From: Clavaria fumosa | Lineage: Eukaryota > Basidiomycota > Agaricomycetes > Agaricales > Clavariaceae | Length of the DNA: 64,000 nt | Direction: 5' to 3' | Assembly (NCBI GenBank): GCA_951802425.1 | Contig: OX637803.1 | Location: forward strand, 1,550,001-1,614,000 | In this document: one piece after another, positions 23,155 through 35,064 of the stretch | How positions within the stretch are numbered: the first letter of the stretch is position 1 | How the letters are laid out: every line of letters begins with the position of its first letter | Translations under genes and position numbers: made by a program | The notes under the pieces: generated by a model | Seen by the model: the letters and a program-made list of their open reading frames with translations, nothing else | What the model was told of the DNA's origin: nothing | The model's database searches: none

Positions 23155-23734
23155 TGTCAGGATCCATTACGTAAGCCGCCGTCACTAAGTCCGCAACGCG
23201 CTAGGATCTAGCTACGAGGACCGAGTATGGGATCACGTGACTATTCGCAACCTTAAGCGCCTGCCCACGACCTCAACCCCACACTCGCGACTCCCCTGGC
23301 ACTTATAGACCCGCGACCAGCACCCATCACGTGCCCCCACCCATGTTCCTTGCGATTTCCCACACTCTGCAATTCGTGATGGAGGCGGATCAGCAAAAAT
23401 GCCTCTGACGTCCCCCATCAACCAATCTAACCTAAACGAGCTTAATTGAGGTCTCCCCTCGGGCAGCCAAGACCGCGCCAAGCATTCCCTCTGTCGTCCT
23501 CCCCACATTCGTACCTCACCGCTACCTTCCTTATTCGGCATCCCCTTTTCCCTTTATTGCCTCCCCTGTCCCGCGCGACTCAGAGCGCGTAGCCTCATTT
23601 CTCTTACTTATGACTCACTCCCTACACAGCCCCCTTCCCCCAGTATATATAACACCTTTGTAATGAGTGTAGGTCCTCACGTTGAAATCGAGCTTCTTTC
23701 CCCTTCTCGCTTCTGTGAGGGACTTGGACTGACA
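23155..23734 (+). repeat. 5' LTR of element H
   Basis: 580 bp, tgtcagga...ggactgaca; contains TATATATAA at 23644-23652. Confidence 0.95.
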
Positions 23735-23746
23735 CAATTTCAACGT
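23644..23746 (+). promoter_or_regulatory. Element H promoter and self-priming primer-binding site
   Basis: TATATATAA (23644-23652) lies about 30 bp upstream of acgttgaaat (23679-23688). The reverse complement atttcaacgt sits at 23737-23746, two bases after the LTR. Transcript 5' end and primer-binding site can therefore pair over 10 nt, as in Tf1 self-priming. D has the same layout with one mismatch. Confidence 0.75.
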
Positions 23747-23753
23747 CCACCCC

Positions 23754-24629
23754 TTGCTACCTCGACCCTGTCAACCCCCGGTCGGCCTAGCTTTCTCTTT
23801 ACCCCCCGCCCGTCATGTGCAACAGAACGATGAGAGAATCACCCTGGCATACCCGACGTGTAACAAGGACATAACGGACGAGTGGCTCACCACGGTCCTG
23901 GACTTTGGAGAAGACGAATATTGGGCGAGGTACTTTGACACCCGCGTACGAACTGAATTCTACCCAGACACACCTACGGAATCTGACGTCTCGGAGACGG
24001 AAACTGCGGTACTGAGACCGCGAGAGCTACGCCCTTTCGAATTGTGGATTATTGAGGAGGAAAGAAGACTCGCACCTTATTTCGGAAGGCTATACGCACA
24101 AGAACAGAGCAGACGAGAGCAGAGATTGAGAGAAGCCCTAGCGATTGCATTACCAGACTCCGTGACCTCAGGCACGAGATCGCCCGCACACAGCACCATC
24201 GACGTTAACCTCGACGACCTCGAGGACTACATAAACAGCGACAACGACGAGTCGACAAACAAACCTGCGTACGTTTCCGTGGAGATCCAGACAGAGCTTA
24301 CCCTCCTCGGAGTCGAACAGTTCATCGTCCACGAATACCGACCCCTCGCTTTCATCCCCTGTCCTATCAACCCCATCCCCCCCAGCACCACCAGTTCATA
24401 CCGAACCCCCCGTAGACTTCGCGAGTTTAGACGAGCGCCTAGCCCGGCAAGCACCATCGCCACCACCACCACCACAATCACCTGCGACTCCAGAGCCGGA
24501 ACCGCGACCCCAACCCGCGAATCCATCGCCGCCAGAACCCTCGCCGCCGCCCTCGCCCGCACCCGAAATGGCGGACGCCGTCCCCACAGCCCCAATGCCG
24601 AGGCTGGACCTAGCCATCCCTTCTTTTGA
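23754..24629 (+). CDS. Pre-gag ORF of element H
   Basis: Open frame upstream of gag, overlapping it by about 60 bp in another frame. It contains a conserved acidic stretch (LDFGEDEYWARYF, TESDVSETETAVLRPRELRP, IQTELTLLGVEQF) also found in D (43268-43560, with one stop) and, weakly, in F (32820-32910, THCSTKAQTDLTFL). Conservation in three elements suggests a translated N-terminal part of gag joined by splicing or frameshifting. No ATG near the start, so the true 5' end is uncertain. Confidence 0.5.
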   Translation: MLPRPCQPPVGLAFSLPPARHVQQNDERITLAYPTCNKDITDEWLTTVLDFGEDEYWARYFDTRVRTEFYPDTPTESDVSETETAVLRPRELRPFELWIIEEERRLAPYFGRLYAQEQSRREQRLREALAIALPDSVTSGTRSPAHSTIDVNLDDLEDYINSDNDESTNKPAYVSVEIQTELTLLGVEQFIVHEYRPLAFIPCPINPIPPSTTSSYRTPRRLREFRRAPSPASTIATTTTTITCDSRAGTATPTRESIAARTLAAALARTRNGGRRPHSPNAEAGPSHPFF

Positions 24630-25639
24630 TGGAAACAAGAAGAACTTCCGGACCTTCCTCAGGTCCCTCCGACTACAGTTCCTGGGAAACCAGGGGCTCT
24701 ATGCCAGTGACCTGAACAAGATCCTATTTGCGCTGAGTAAGATTACAGGAGAAGGGTTCGCAGCGGAATGGGCGAACATGCGAGGTGACGAAATCCTGAA
24801 TGCTGGAGTGGCAGGAACTTGGGAAGATTTCGTTGTGGATCTACGGAGAGCCTTCGACGACCCAAACATTACCGCGACCGCCCTGAACGACATAGCGAAG
24901 CTGAAACAGGGAGCACTGGAAGCCGCGGAGTTCTTCGCTCTTTTCGAAACGCTGATGCGCAAGGCGGAACTGGACCCGGTCGACGACTCTGACGTGCTCA
25001 TCCACTGGCTGGAGACTAATCTCAACTGGAGGTTGACCACACGGGTCTACAATGTCAACCCCATGCCAGTTACCTATGCCCAGTGGAAACATCTGGTCGA
25101 GACCCTGGACGCTCAGCAACGATGGCTTGACGCGATCATCCGCGAACAGAACGCCAGCCGCCCGGCCCCGCCTCAGTTCCAACAGTCGCGACCACTGCCA
25201 ACACCCCCGCGCTATCCGAACCCGAACCCCCTGCGACCCACGCCTCGCTTCCCCCTCCGCTCTGCAACAGCAGCAACGTGCTCCTGTTCCACAGATCATG
25301 CCCCGTCCCGCTGGTGCCGGTGACTGGATGATCGTAGACCAGACGCGAGCTCCTGCGGCCGAGCGTCGATGCTTCCGCTGTGGCCAGGTAGGACACATCG
25401 CCCGCAACTGCCACCTCCCGGACTCGCGACCCTATGTCCCGAGACCGCAGGTTCGCGCGATGGTCCCTGGCCCAGTAGAGGTGGAAGAATACGAGAACGA
25501 ACTCGCGCTACTTCGCGACAGGCTCGCGATCTACGAGAGAGAGAGGCAGATGGCTGGTGCCCCACAGGCCCAGCAACACCAACAACAGCTCCCGCCGGCT
25601 CCCATCCAGGAGCAGGGTTTTGGAGGAGAGACGCAGTAA
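24568..25639 (+). pseudogene. gag of element H (capsid, zinc knuckle), one frameshift
   Basis: ATG at 24568 (MADAVPTAPMPRLDLAIPSF) opens a Ty3-type capsid domain (SFDGNKKNFRTFLRSLRLQF, ALSKITGEGFAAEW). Near 25252 H has five C where D has four, which shifts the frame; the continuation is open in the next frame to TAA 25639 and includes the zinc knuckle CFRCGQVGHIARNC (near 25370). The end is Gln-rich. D gag (41720-43099, minus) is the uninterrupted version. Confidence 0.88.
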
Positions 25640-28600
25640 GTCCGAACTGGCGTCTCTGTAACAGTACAAGTCTCGTTCCCGCCCCCACCCCTGTACCTGT
25701 AGCAAGTATACCCAAATATACGATCTTGCAACGGAGACACGCCTGGAGTGCGAATGAACTTGAGGACAACAGAACAACAAAGGTTGCAGAGGAGAAACCA
25801 AAGAGGCAAAAGAGAGAGTTGACCCTACCGGCGCACTTTGAGACTCTAACCACGGCTGAATGGGGAGGCGTTAAAGTCCTGATCGATTCGGGATGTACTA
25901 ACTGCTTCATGGACCTAGCCTGGTGCAGGGAGCTCGGACTGGAACCTGTGCCGCTACAGAACCCGATCAAGGTATACAATGTGGATGGATCGGCAAACAA
26001 GAGCGGGCCTATTCGCTATGGCATCGACCTCCTGTTGACTATAGGAGACCACCAAGAGCGAATACACTTCTTGCTCGGAACAGCCAAGTCACACAAAATC
26101 ATTCTGGGACACGACTGGCTATCCAAACACAACCCTGAGATCGATTGGCCACTGGGGAAAGTCTCCTTCAAACGCTGCCCCGCGAGTTGCCACTTCGACC
26201 CGCACCTCGCGAGTCCCTGGGCCTATCCAAAGAGCAGTGATTGGGACAATGCACTACGAACAACCATGGATATCCGCTTTTCGGACTCCGGAGACATGCC
26301 TGACTGGCCGTTGCTATACCCAACAGTCTTTAGTGAAGCCAAGTGGGACGAGTTGCCCAAACCGCGACCTGACTTCGACATCAAAATTGAGTTTCGCGAG
26401 GATCCCGGTCACTTATCCTCCAAGCTGTATTCGCTGACGAGAGAGGAGACAATTGAGATGAACAGGTGGATCGATGAACAGCTCGCATCAGGGAGGATAA
26501 GACCTTCCAAGTCGCCCTATGCCAGTCCGTTCTTTTTCAAGCGAGAAAAGGACAAACTCCGACCAATCATCGACTATTCGCGCCTCAACTCATTCCTGAT
26601 CAAAGATAAGTTCCCACTACCATGCATCCGCGACTGTGTAGACAAGCTGCGGGGAGCCAAGGTCTTCTCCAAGATCGATGCGAAGGGGGGATTTCCGTCT
26701 ATGAGGTTGTGGGAGGGGCACCAGGAGAGATGCACGTTCTTAACGTCGCGAGGCTTGTTTGAACCTACGGTAATGTGGTTCGGGCTCCAGAATGCCCCCG
26801 CAACCTTCCAGAGATTCATGAACCACATTCTGAGAGAGGAGATTGCCGGCGGACACGTCCTCGCATACATCGATGACGTCATCATCTTCGCGGATGACCT
26901 CGCGACCCACCGTTACTGGATGGACCGAGTCTTGCAAAGATTCCGCGAGAATGGGCTGTGCCTCCGGCTAAGCAAATGTGAGTTCGAGAAGGCTGAGGTG
27001 TTCTACCTTGGGCTCAGGCTCTCGCACAATCGCCTCGAGCATGACCCAGCCAAGGCAGAAGCTATCCGAAACTGGCCAGTGCCCCAAAACGTCAAAGAAC
27101 TCCAACGCTTCCTCGGAATGGTCAACCACTTGCGGAGATTCATCCCCAACTTGTCCACGCAAGCCAAACCCCTGTTTAAGCTCACCGGCAATGTCCCCTG
27201 GTGTTGGCAGAGCGAACAGGTCGCGGCTTTTCTGGATGTGAAAGGAGCGCTTGTCTCAGCCCCGGTCCTCGCCCTACCCCAGGACTCGGGCAGGTGGAAG
27301 GTAGAAACGGACGCGAGTAACCTCGCGACGGGTGGTGTTCTTTCACAGCAGCAGCCTGATGGAACCTGGAGGCCGGTCGACTACATCTCCGAGGCCCTCA
27401 CAGCCACCAAGAAAAATTATGATGTCTACAATAAAGAACTCCTCGCGGTCATCAGGGCTCTAAGAGAGTGGAGAGCATATCTAGTGGGAGTGGACGAGAC
27501 CTTCGAGATTTGGACAGACCACGCCAACCTGCAATACTTCAGAAAGCCCCAAAAACTGAAACCACGACAGGTACGCTGGTACGGAGAACTCCAAAGTTTC
27601 GACTTCGAGATCAAGTATCGCACAGGCAAAAGCAACACCAAAGCCGATACCCTCTCGCGAAGGCCAGACTACGGAGACGCTGCCGAGGAAGATGCCCCCG
27701 TCCAGATGCTACCCGCCGACATGGACGTACGCGCTAGCTTTACCTCGGAAATGGAGACGCTCCTCCAGAAAAAGAGCGCGGAATATGTCACGAAGCCCAC
27801 GGAGATTGATGACAGTTGGATGCGAGACCGCCTTGGGCTTTGGTGGAGAAACAACACTGTGTGGATACCCGCAAGCGTTCGCGAGGTGGTGCTCAACTAC
27901 GAACACGACCTCCCCACCGCAGGACACCCCGGAAAAAAGAAAATGAAAGCCGCAATGGTCAAGGCCTACTGGTGGCCCGAGATGGTGAAGGATGTGGAGA
28001 AGTACGTATCCGGGTGCGAAGGTTGTCAGAGAACCAAGCCCGATCGAACCAAACGCGCCGCGCCTCTGTACCCGCACCCAGTCCCAAACGGCCCATGGTG
28101 GGCGATCAGCTGGGACATAGTAGGACCGTTACCACAGTCCTGCGGATTCGACTCCATCCTTGTAATCGTCGACAAATTCACCAAGCGCACCCTCATCGAA
28201 GCGATCGGTTTCGACTTGACGAGCCTGGGAGCTGCGAGGATCCTCTGCGACCGAGTATTCCGGAACCACGGAATCCCCCAGAAAGTCGTCAGTGACCGTG
28301 GCCCACAATTCGTCTCTCGATTCATGAAGGAATTCTACCGGATGATTGGGATAAAGGCTAACCCGAGTACCGCCTTTCACCCCCAAACCGACAGACAAAC
28401 AGAGCGAGTAAATCAGGAGATCGAGACCTACCTGCGAGGATATGTCGACCACCTCCAGGATGACTGGGCAGAGTGGTTGAGCACAGCGGAGTTTGCGCTG
28501 AATAACCGGGAACACTCCGCGACAGGCTATACGCCCTTCTTCTTGGACTACGGCCGACACCCCTGGAATGGAGGTATACACCCACGAACAGAAGTGAACC

Positions 28601-29184
28601 CAGCTGTGGATGAGTGGATGGCGAAGTTGGAAGAGTCGCGATGCGCTGCCAAAGAGGCCATGGAGAAAGCCGCACTAGCAATGAAGAAAAGCTACGACAG
28701 CGGAAAGCGACCTAGCCGCAAGTATGGGAAGGGAGACTTAGTTTGGCTCGACACGCGAAACTTGAAAATGGACCGCCCAAACAAGAAACTCGACAACAAA
28801 CGCGCTGGACCCTTCGCTATCATAGAGAAGGTGGGGCCAGCTGGATATCGCCTCAAACTGCCCCCGGCCTGGCGAATCCATGACGTATTTAATGAGTTGC
28901 TCCTCACCCCGTTCATCCCTCCTTCTTTCGCTTCTCAAGCCCGACCACCTCCGCCCCCCCCGACCATCGACGACGACCATTTGGAGTATGAGGTCGAAGA
29001 GATCCTGGATGTGAAGAAAGTAGGACGAGGAGTGAGGTATCTGGTAAAGTGGCAAGACTACCCCATCAAAGAGAATACTTGGGAACCCCGCCAGAACCTT
29101 ACCAACACCGCAACTCTCCTCCGTGACTTCTTCCTCAAACACCCAGACAAGGCGCGATTGGCCGGTCGAGACGCCCAGCCTTGA
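25640..29184 (+). CDS. pol: pol polyprotein of element H (protease, RT, RNase H, integrase, chromodomain)
   Basis: Long open frame (open upstream to 25369, overlapping gag in the -1 relation, so probably expressed with gag). Order: protease LIDSGCTNCF (about 25880); RT with YIDDVIIFADD (about 26868); RNase H KVETDASNLATGG and SNTKADTLSRR; integrase zinc region (HDLPTAGHPGKKK ... CEGCQRTK), catalytic SWDIVGPLP, SDRGPQF and TERVNQE; chromodomain YLVKWQDYPIKENTWEP near 29040. It stops at 29182-29184, directly before the polypurine tract. All catalytic motifs are present, so the protein could be active if made. Confidence 0.95.
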
Positions 29185-29195
29185 GGAGGGGGCCA

Positions 29196-29775
29196 TGTCA
29201 CGATCCATTACGTAAGCCGCCATCACTAAGTCTGCAACGCGCTAGGATCTAGCTACGAGGACCGAGTATGGGATCACGTGACTATTCGCAACCTTAAGCG
29301 CCTGCCCATGACCTCAACCCCACACTCGCGACTCCCCTGGCACTTATAGACCCGCGACCAGCACCCATCACGTGCCCCCACCCACGTTCCTTGCGATTTC
29401 CCACACTCTGCAATTCGTGATGGAGGCGGATCAGCAAAAATGCCTCTGACGTCCCCCATCAACCAATCTAACCTAAACGAGCTTAATTGAGGTCTCCCCT
29501 CGGGCAGCCAAGACCGCGCCAAGCATTCCCTCTGTCGTCCTCCCCACATTCGTACCTCACCGCTACCTTCCTTATTCGGCATCCCCTTTTCCCTTTATTG
29601 CCTCCCCTGTCCCGCGCGACTCAGAGCGCGTAGCCTCGTTTCTCTTACTTATGACTCACTCCCTACACAGCCCCCTTCCCCCAGTATATATAACGCCTTT
29701 GTAATGAGTGTAGGTCCTCACGTTGAAATCGAGCTTCTTTCCCCTTCTCGCTTCTGTGAGGGACTTGGACTGACA
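29196..29775 (+). repeat. 3' LTR of element H
   Basis: 580 bp, tgtcacga...ggactgaca, followed by target copy gtaag. Confidence 0.95.
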
Positions 29776-29910
29776 GTAAGTAGAAGCATAAGAGAGATTT
29801 CGGGGTATCGGAGTGAACGGAGAAAAGAGACGGAATTGTATTGAATGGAAAATGTACATAAATAGAAGCATAAGAGAAATTTCGGGGTATCGGAGTGAAC
29901 AGAGAAGGGT
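29776..29910 (-). repeat. Short tandem duplication in G next to the H insertion
   Basis: tagaagcataagagagattt (29781) and tagaagcataagagaaattt (29863) head two copies of an about 80-bp unit; a third partial copy (gaacggaaaatgtacgtaag) ends at 23154 across H. No gene apart from the end of G pol. Confidence 0.65.
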
Positions 29911-32339
29911 CTAGAGGGTATTGAGAGGTCCGGGCTTGTTCGGATAAGCTTGGTGGAAATCCGAAACGGCCTCAGAGGCATGAACAAGTTCCGTAGCGGG
30001 AAGCCAGGATGTTTCCTCATCGGTTCCTTCGTATCCGGACCACTGCACCAGGTATAGGAGTTTGCAGGTGCGGCGTTTGTCGATCTTGGAGTCGAGCACT
30101 TCGGAGATTTCATGCTCTAAGTCTCCATCGATCTCTACCGGAGGAGGCGGGGTGATGGTACAATTCGGAATTGTATTCGGAGTTACTGGCTCCAGCATGG
30201 AAATGTGGAAGACGGGGTGGACGGCTCGCATGGCCTCAGGGAGTCGGAGTATGAAGGAGTGCGAACCGGCCTCTCCGATGATTTTGAAAGGTCCGAGGAA
30301 CTTGTCGGAGAGTTTTTTGGAGGGTCTGGTCATATGGAAAAACTTCGCCTTAACGTATACTCGGTTTCCGACCTTAAACTCCGGTGCCGGAGTCTGATGT
30401 TTGTCCGCCGGACCCTGATAGCGACTCTGCGCTTCGGTGATTTGGTTACGGAGTTCTTGGTGCAGCTGATCCAAGTCTACAGCGAGCTCTCGGGCACGGA
30501 CTGAAGTTACTTCGTGTTCGGGGAATACCGAGATATTCGGATGATAACCCTTGTTCGCAAAGAACGGAGAAACCCCAGTGGTGGTGCTTGGGGCATTGTT
30601 GTAGGCAAACTCGGCGAGGGGCAGAAGCTGCGACCAGTTGTCCTGCTGGTAATCGCAGTAACAACGGAGGTACTGTTCCAACATTTGGTTAGTCTGCTCC
30701 GTCTGTCTGTCACCCTCTGGATGATATCCAGAGGTGAAGTGTAAAGTCATGTCCAGGACTTTACCCAACGAGCGAAAAAAACGGGAAACGAACTCGGAGC
30801 CGCGATCGAAGGTGACATGCGACGAAACTCCATGTTTTGAGAAGACATGGAATACGAATAGACAGGCCAACTCCGCGGAGTTCACTTCGTCAGTCATCGG
30901 GATGAAGATCCCCTGCTTCATAAACCTATCAACAACCACCAATATTGTGGTAAAACCGGAGCTCTCAGGGAGTTGCTTGATGAAATCCATCGAAATGGAA
31001 TTCCATGGTTTCTCGGGTATGGGCAGCTGCTTGAGCGTTCCATACGGCTTATGCCGAGGGGCTTTTGCCCTACCACAAGTCGTGCAAGATTTGCAAAAGT
31101 CCGATGTGAATCCTCGGAGTTTCGGCCAGGTATAATCCCTGAAGACCAAGGCCGTAGTCTTGGTCCTACCAAAATGTCCGGCAAGTGGGTGATCATGTCT
31201 CGCATGTAAAATGCGGAGTCGGAGGTCATTGATGTCTGGTACATAGATCCGTCCGCGCTCGCGGAGAAGTCCGTCGTCGTCCATGGACCACTTAGGGTCC
31301 GCAGAGTTTGAGTGGAGGTCTTCTAGGATTGGGACGATCACAGGATCGAGCAGGAGTCCAGACCGGATGTCCTCTCGGAGTTGATGATCGTCAATCACAA
31401 ACGACGCGCGGAGTGTGGGTACATAAAGCGACGAAGCTCGGAGAGACGATATCAATTGTTCACTGGAGAACATTGGTCAGAGGTTTTGCGGATTGACGCG
31501 GGCATAGTCGCTATCCCCCTCTTTGGGATAGACGTCCCAATGTCTAGTCAACACATCAGGTTTCATTCTGAGGTGCCTGGGGTGGAATCAGATCACAAAA
31601 TTGAACTGGGAAAGGAACTCCGACCACCTGGCTTGACGCCGGGTGAGCAAGCAGACCGTGGAGAAGTACCCTAGGTTCTTGTGGTCGGTAACAACGTCGA
31701 CCGGAATTTCAGAACCTTCGAGATAGTGTCTCCAAGCAGTAAACGCCTCAAATATAGTGAGGAGTTCCTTATTGTGGGTGTCATAGTTCAGTTTGGAGAT
31801 GCCTAGGGTGTGGGAATGAAAAGCGATAGGATGGACTTCACTGTCAGAGGCGACCGTAGAAAGTATCGTGGTGACAGCGTAGTCCGAGGCGTCCGTTTCG
31901 ACTATCAGCGGAGCTCCAGGAATGAAGTGCAAGAGGATCGGAGCCATGGAGAACGCGGTTTTTAGATAGTCAAACGCAGACTGGCAATCGTCAGACCATT
32001 GCCACTCGATGTTTTTATGCATCAAGCGGTTCATCGGAGCGATGATCTCGGAATAGCCATGGACGAAGCGGTGGTAGAAATTGGCGAACCCGAGGAAGGA
32101 CTGGACATCCTTGACCTTCCACGGAGTCGGCCAGTCCTGTATAGTTTTCACTTTAGCCGTGTCCATAGAAAGTCCGGACGGAGATAAAACAAATTTGAGA
32201 TACTCCACAGTTTCAGTGTGAAATTCACACTTAGCCGGGTTCAGGAAGAGACTGTGCTCCCAGAGCCTTCGGAGTATCTCTTGGACGTGCTCAACGTGTT
32301 GTTTCGGATCCTTGGAGTAAATGAGGATGTCGTCGAGGT
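29911..32339 (-). pseudogene. pol of element G, C-terminal half
   Basis: Reads leftwards from LDDILIYSKDP at 32339, i.e. from within the RT active site. RT thumb and RNase H (VETDASDYAVTTIL; THNKELLTIFEAF), then two in-frame TGA (about 31587 and 31493) where related elements carry Arg codons. Integrase follows: HHCC region (RHDHPLAGHFG ... CKSCTTC), SMDFIKQLP, FDRGSEF and TEQTNQ. A chromodomain (YLVQWSGYEGTDEETSW) lies before the stop at 29911. Lineage differs from B/D/H (YDYQQDNWSQLLPLAEF type). Confidence 0.9.
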
Positions 32340-33137
32340 CCTCACAGACCTAGGCACCCCACCCCTGCCTGAGCCGAAGCAAGGCTTGCATATTTGGAGA
32401 AAACAGACTGGTGCATTTTTGGACCTCATACGAATGATCTGTCAGGAGGAGAGCCCTCCTTGGACTAGATACAGAGACTGACTTTGAACAATTGACACCG
32501 CTGAACACACCCTATCGAAGCTACAAAGCGTTCCATTACCCAAGGCACTCAGAAGCAGCACAGTTAGTGCCATGATACCATTTTGTGACAAGAAGAATCT
32601 TTGCAGCCCAAGACCCTATTCGAGACAACCCATTATCCATTGCACATGCCCCTGAGTGGCAGACCTTTCGAACCCATTTAGTGGCCAAGCTATCTGAGGT
32701 GGCTGCTGAAGAAACATATGAGTGAGAAACCCAATTCCTAGCTGGAGAAGAAGACTTGTTTGAAGAAGAGAGCGACTATCAAAGTGCTCTTGAAGAACTT
32801 GAAGAACCCACACACCTGTCGATCAGAACACAAACTGACAACATACCTCCTACCCATTGCTCCACCAAGGCACAGACTGACCTCACCTTTCTAGCATTGC
32901 AAGACCATCTGTGAGTAGACATTTTCCAAGACCCCCCACACATTTATCTTGAAGAACTCGATTGAGCAAACATGGCTGACGTCACCCCCGAACCCACGCC
33001 TGCACCCATGGCTGTGCCCCCTGCACTTACAGTGACCCAAAAAACTGTTGCAATGTTTTGGCACTTTGAGCTAAATAAGGTATAGCACATGCAATAAATT
33101 TGCTAAAATCATAGAAATATTAGACATGGTAGCCCTC
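32340..33137 (+). pseudogene. gag start of element F, carried in an inversion
   Basis: Decayed plus-strand coding traces: IRTQTDNIPPTHCSTKAQTD near 32821 matches the pre-gag ORF of H, and ANMADVTPEPTPAP ... TQKTVAMFWHFEL (32965-33075) matches the gag start. F is a minus-strand element, so this piece is upside down. Re-inverting 32340-36447 puts it directly behind the F leader (36448-36473). Followed at 33138 by the 5' LTR of G. Confidence 0.7.
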
Positions 33138-33848
33138 TGTTACGACCCCATCTGCTTGCATAAGCACAACCCCTGCTCCGGACTCCGAGCTCCTTACCAA
33201 CTCCGATCCGCTCTGCCATAACTCCGTGCGCTCCGCTCCGCACCTTCATCGGACTTCACTCCGCTGGCCTTCGGACCATTCAGACTTCATTCCAGAACCT
33301 TCTCCCTCCATCCCCTCATTCTGTTTACCATTGAGAAGATACCCTTGACCCATGGGGGTCGCTTTTTTGTTGTTGTTTCTTTGTTCCATGAAAATTGCAC
33401 AGGCACAAGTGGTGAAACTCTCCTAGTAATTTGATAAGTACATTGTTTCACATTACTCCTATACTCTGTCCTTGCAGTATAAGTTTCCACCTGTATCTCC
33501 CTGCTCCTCAGTTCGAATATAACATCTCTTGATTCCAAAAACATCTCTGAGCTTTCGTCCTCATCGTCCTCGACATTCTCCACATCATCCAACCAACTCC
33601 GACCACTCCGATGGACCCCGATCACTTCGGAGTTTGACTTACATTCTGATTTTCTCTTAGGTATTGTTCTTGTTTGATAAATAGGGACAAGTATATACGT
33701 GGTGGCACAACACATACGTTGAGGCCGCAGTCCCATAAGTCTCCTTCCTCTTGCTTACTTCTCCGTTTCACTGATATCGGACTCCGATAGAACATCTCCG
33801 CTCCACTCCGCTAACCCCTTTGCCACTAACCTTGTTAGGACCTTGACA
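33138..33848 (+). repeat. 5' LTR of element G
   Basis: 711 bp, tgttacgacc...gaccttgaca. Flank ccctc on its left does not match cgaag at the outer side of the other G LTR, so no target duplication is visible. Confidence 0.92.
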
Positions 33849-33860
33849 GTATATTCGAAC
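33478..33860 (+). promoter_or_regulatory. Element G promoter and self-priming primer-binding site
   Basis: GTATAAG (33478-33484) lies about 30 bp before gttcgaatata (33511-33521), whose perfect 11-nt reverse complement tatattcgaac is at 33850-33860, two bases after the LTR. Confidence 0.72.
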
Positions 33861-33888
33861 TTCAAACCTCGTATATACAAACTTAACA

Positions 33889-35064
33889 ATGCCTACTACA
33901 CGTTCCGGTGCTCGACTTCCACCTCTTGTTGCCAACGACGTCGACATTCCAGAACTGGCTGACAATACTCCGACTCCGAGTGTGTCCGGACCTCCAGACC
34001 ACGACGAAGAGTCAGATCCCTCGGTCACTGACGACGACGACGAGCTAAATGAACCTCCGACATCTTGAGCCGAACGCGAACTAACTCCGGCGCATCTCCT
34101 TCAGAAGATCATTGACGCCAACAAGCGCCTGGAGATGGTTAAACCACGAGACCCCGATACCTTCGATGGCTCGGACGCTAAGAAGTTGAAAAGCTTCTTG
34201 GTCCAATGCCAATTGAACTTCCTTGATCGCCCTAGAGTGTTCAAATCCGATTCTCATAAGGTACGCTATGTCCTTTCCTTTCTCTGGGGCTTCGCCCTGG
34301 AATGGTTTGAACCAATGATCCTGGATGGCAAAGGCCATCCAGTCCTTTCGAACTATGAGACATTCGTTACTCAACTTACAAAGAACTTTGGTCCTTACGA
34401 CGCGATCCATGAGGTGGAGTTCGAACTCAAACACCTCCGGATGCGCGAGGACCAGAAATTGACAAAATATACCATTTTGTTCAACAGATTCGCATCCATT
34501 GTCCATTGGGATGAATATGCGTTGCAGCAGCAGTTCTACAAAGGACTTGCCAGCCGCATCAAGGACAAACTGGCCCGCATTAACCGCGCAGACACACTCC
34601 GCGGACTCCGCGAGCAAGCCAGTGCGATCGATGGTCGTTGTTGGGCTCAGCAGCAGGAGATCTCTCGGGACTCCGTTAAGGCTCCGATGCCTAACAACAC
34701 CATCAAAAAGGAGACTTCGGATAATTCCAAGTCCCCGAACACTTCCGGTGCTAATAACAAGCCCAAGAAACCATCGGAAAAGCGTCCAGTGAACTCCAGT
34801 TCGACTTCCGGAAACTCCGTTCCAAAGGCTGCTGAGGGCTCCACTAACTCCAGTAGCCCCAGCAACACAAAGAAAGCTCATCTGGGTCAGGATGGAAAAC
34901 TGACTCCAGAGGAACGCCAACGGTGTTTCGATAATAATCTGTGCCTATTCTGTGGAATAGCAGGCCATAAAGCCAACGAGTGTCATAAACGGACCTCGCG
35001 GGCCAGTGCCAGCGCTGCACGAATCACCTCCGACGGAGATGACTCCATGCCAAAAAAAGATTGA
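33889..35064 (+). pseudogene. gag of element G
   Basis: ATG at 33889 (MPTTRSGARLPPLVANDVDI). An in-frame TGA near 34066 (CGA to TGA type) interrupts the acidic N-terminal part; the capsid domain (PRDPDTFDGSDAKKLKSFL) is open from 34135. Ser/Thr/Lys-rich linker, then zinc knuckle CLFCGIAGHKANEC near 34948. Ends at TGA 35062-35064. Confidence 0.88.
35052..35058 (+). promoter_or_regulatory. Probable -1 ribosomal frameshift site of G (A7)
   Basis: Seven A in the gag phase A-AAA-AAA, three bases before the gag stop. pol is open in the -1 frame from here and has no ATG of its own at the junction. Confidence 0.65.

Larger units (their letters stand above)
23155..29775 (+). mobile_element. Chromovirus H (Ty3/gypsy, Tf1/sushi-like; D family), 6.6 kb
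   Basis: Plus-strand element with 580-bp LTRs at 23155-23734 and 29196-29775 and a perfect 5-bp duplication gtaag (23150-23154, 29776-29780). By eye the LTRs differ at about seven sites, nearly all C/T or G/A. Polypurine tract gaggaggggg sits just before the right LTR. pol is one open frame; gag has one frameshift. This is the best preserved copy of the D family here. Confidence 0.95.
20910..32339 (-). mobile_element. Element G, second half (RT C-half, integrase, antisense ORF, 3' LTR)
   Basis: Minus-strand chromovirus portion: RT from the LDD of the active site (32339 leftwards), RNase H, integrase and chromodomain to 29911; a spacer; the antisense ORF at 21839; polypurine tract complement (gtatccccctcttag, 21602-21616); LTR 20910-21601. 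Element H (23155-29775) lies in the spacer. The first half of G is the plus-strand segment 33138-36447, placed there by an inversion. Confidence 0.88.
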
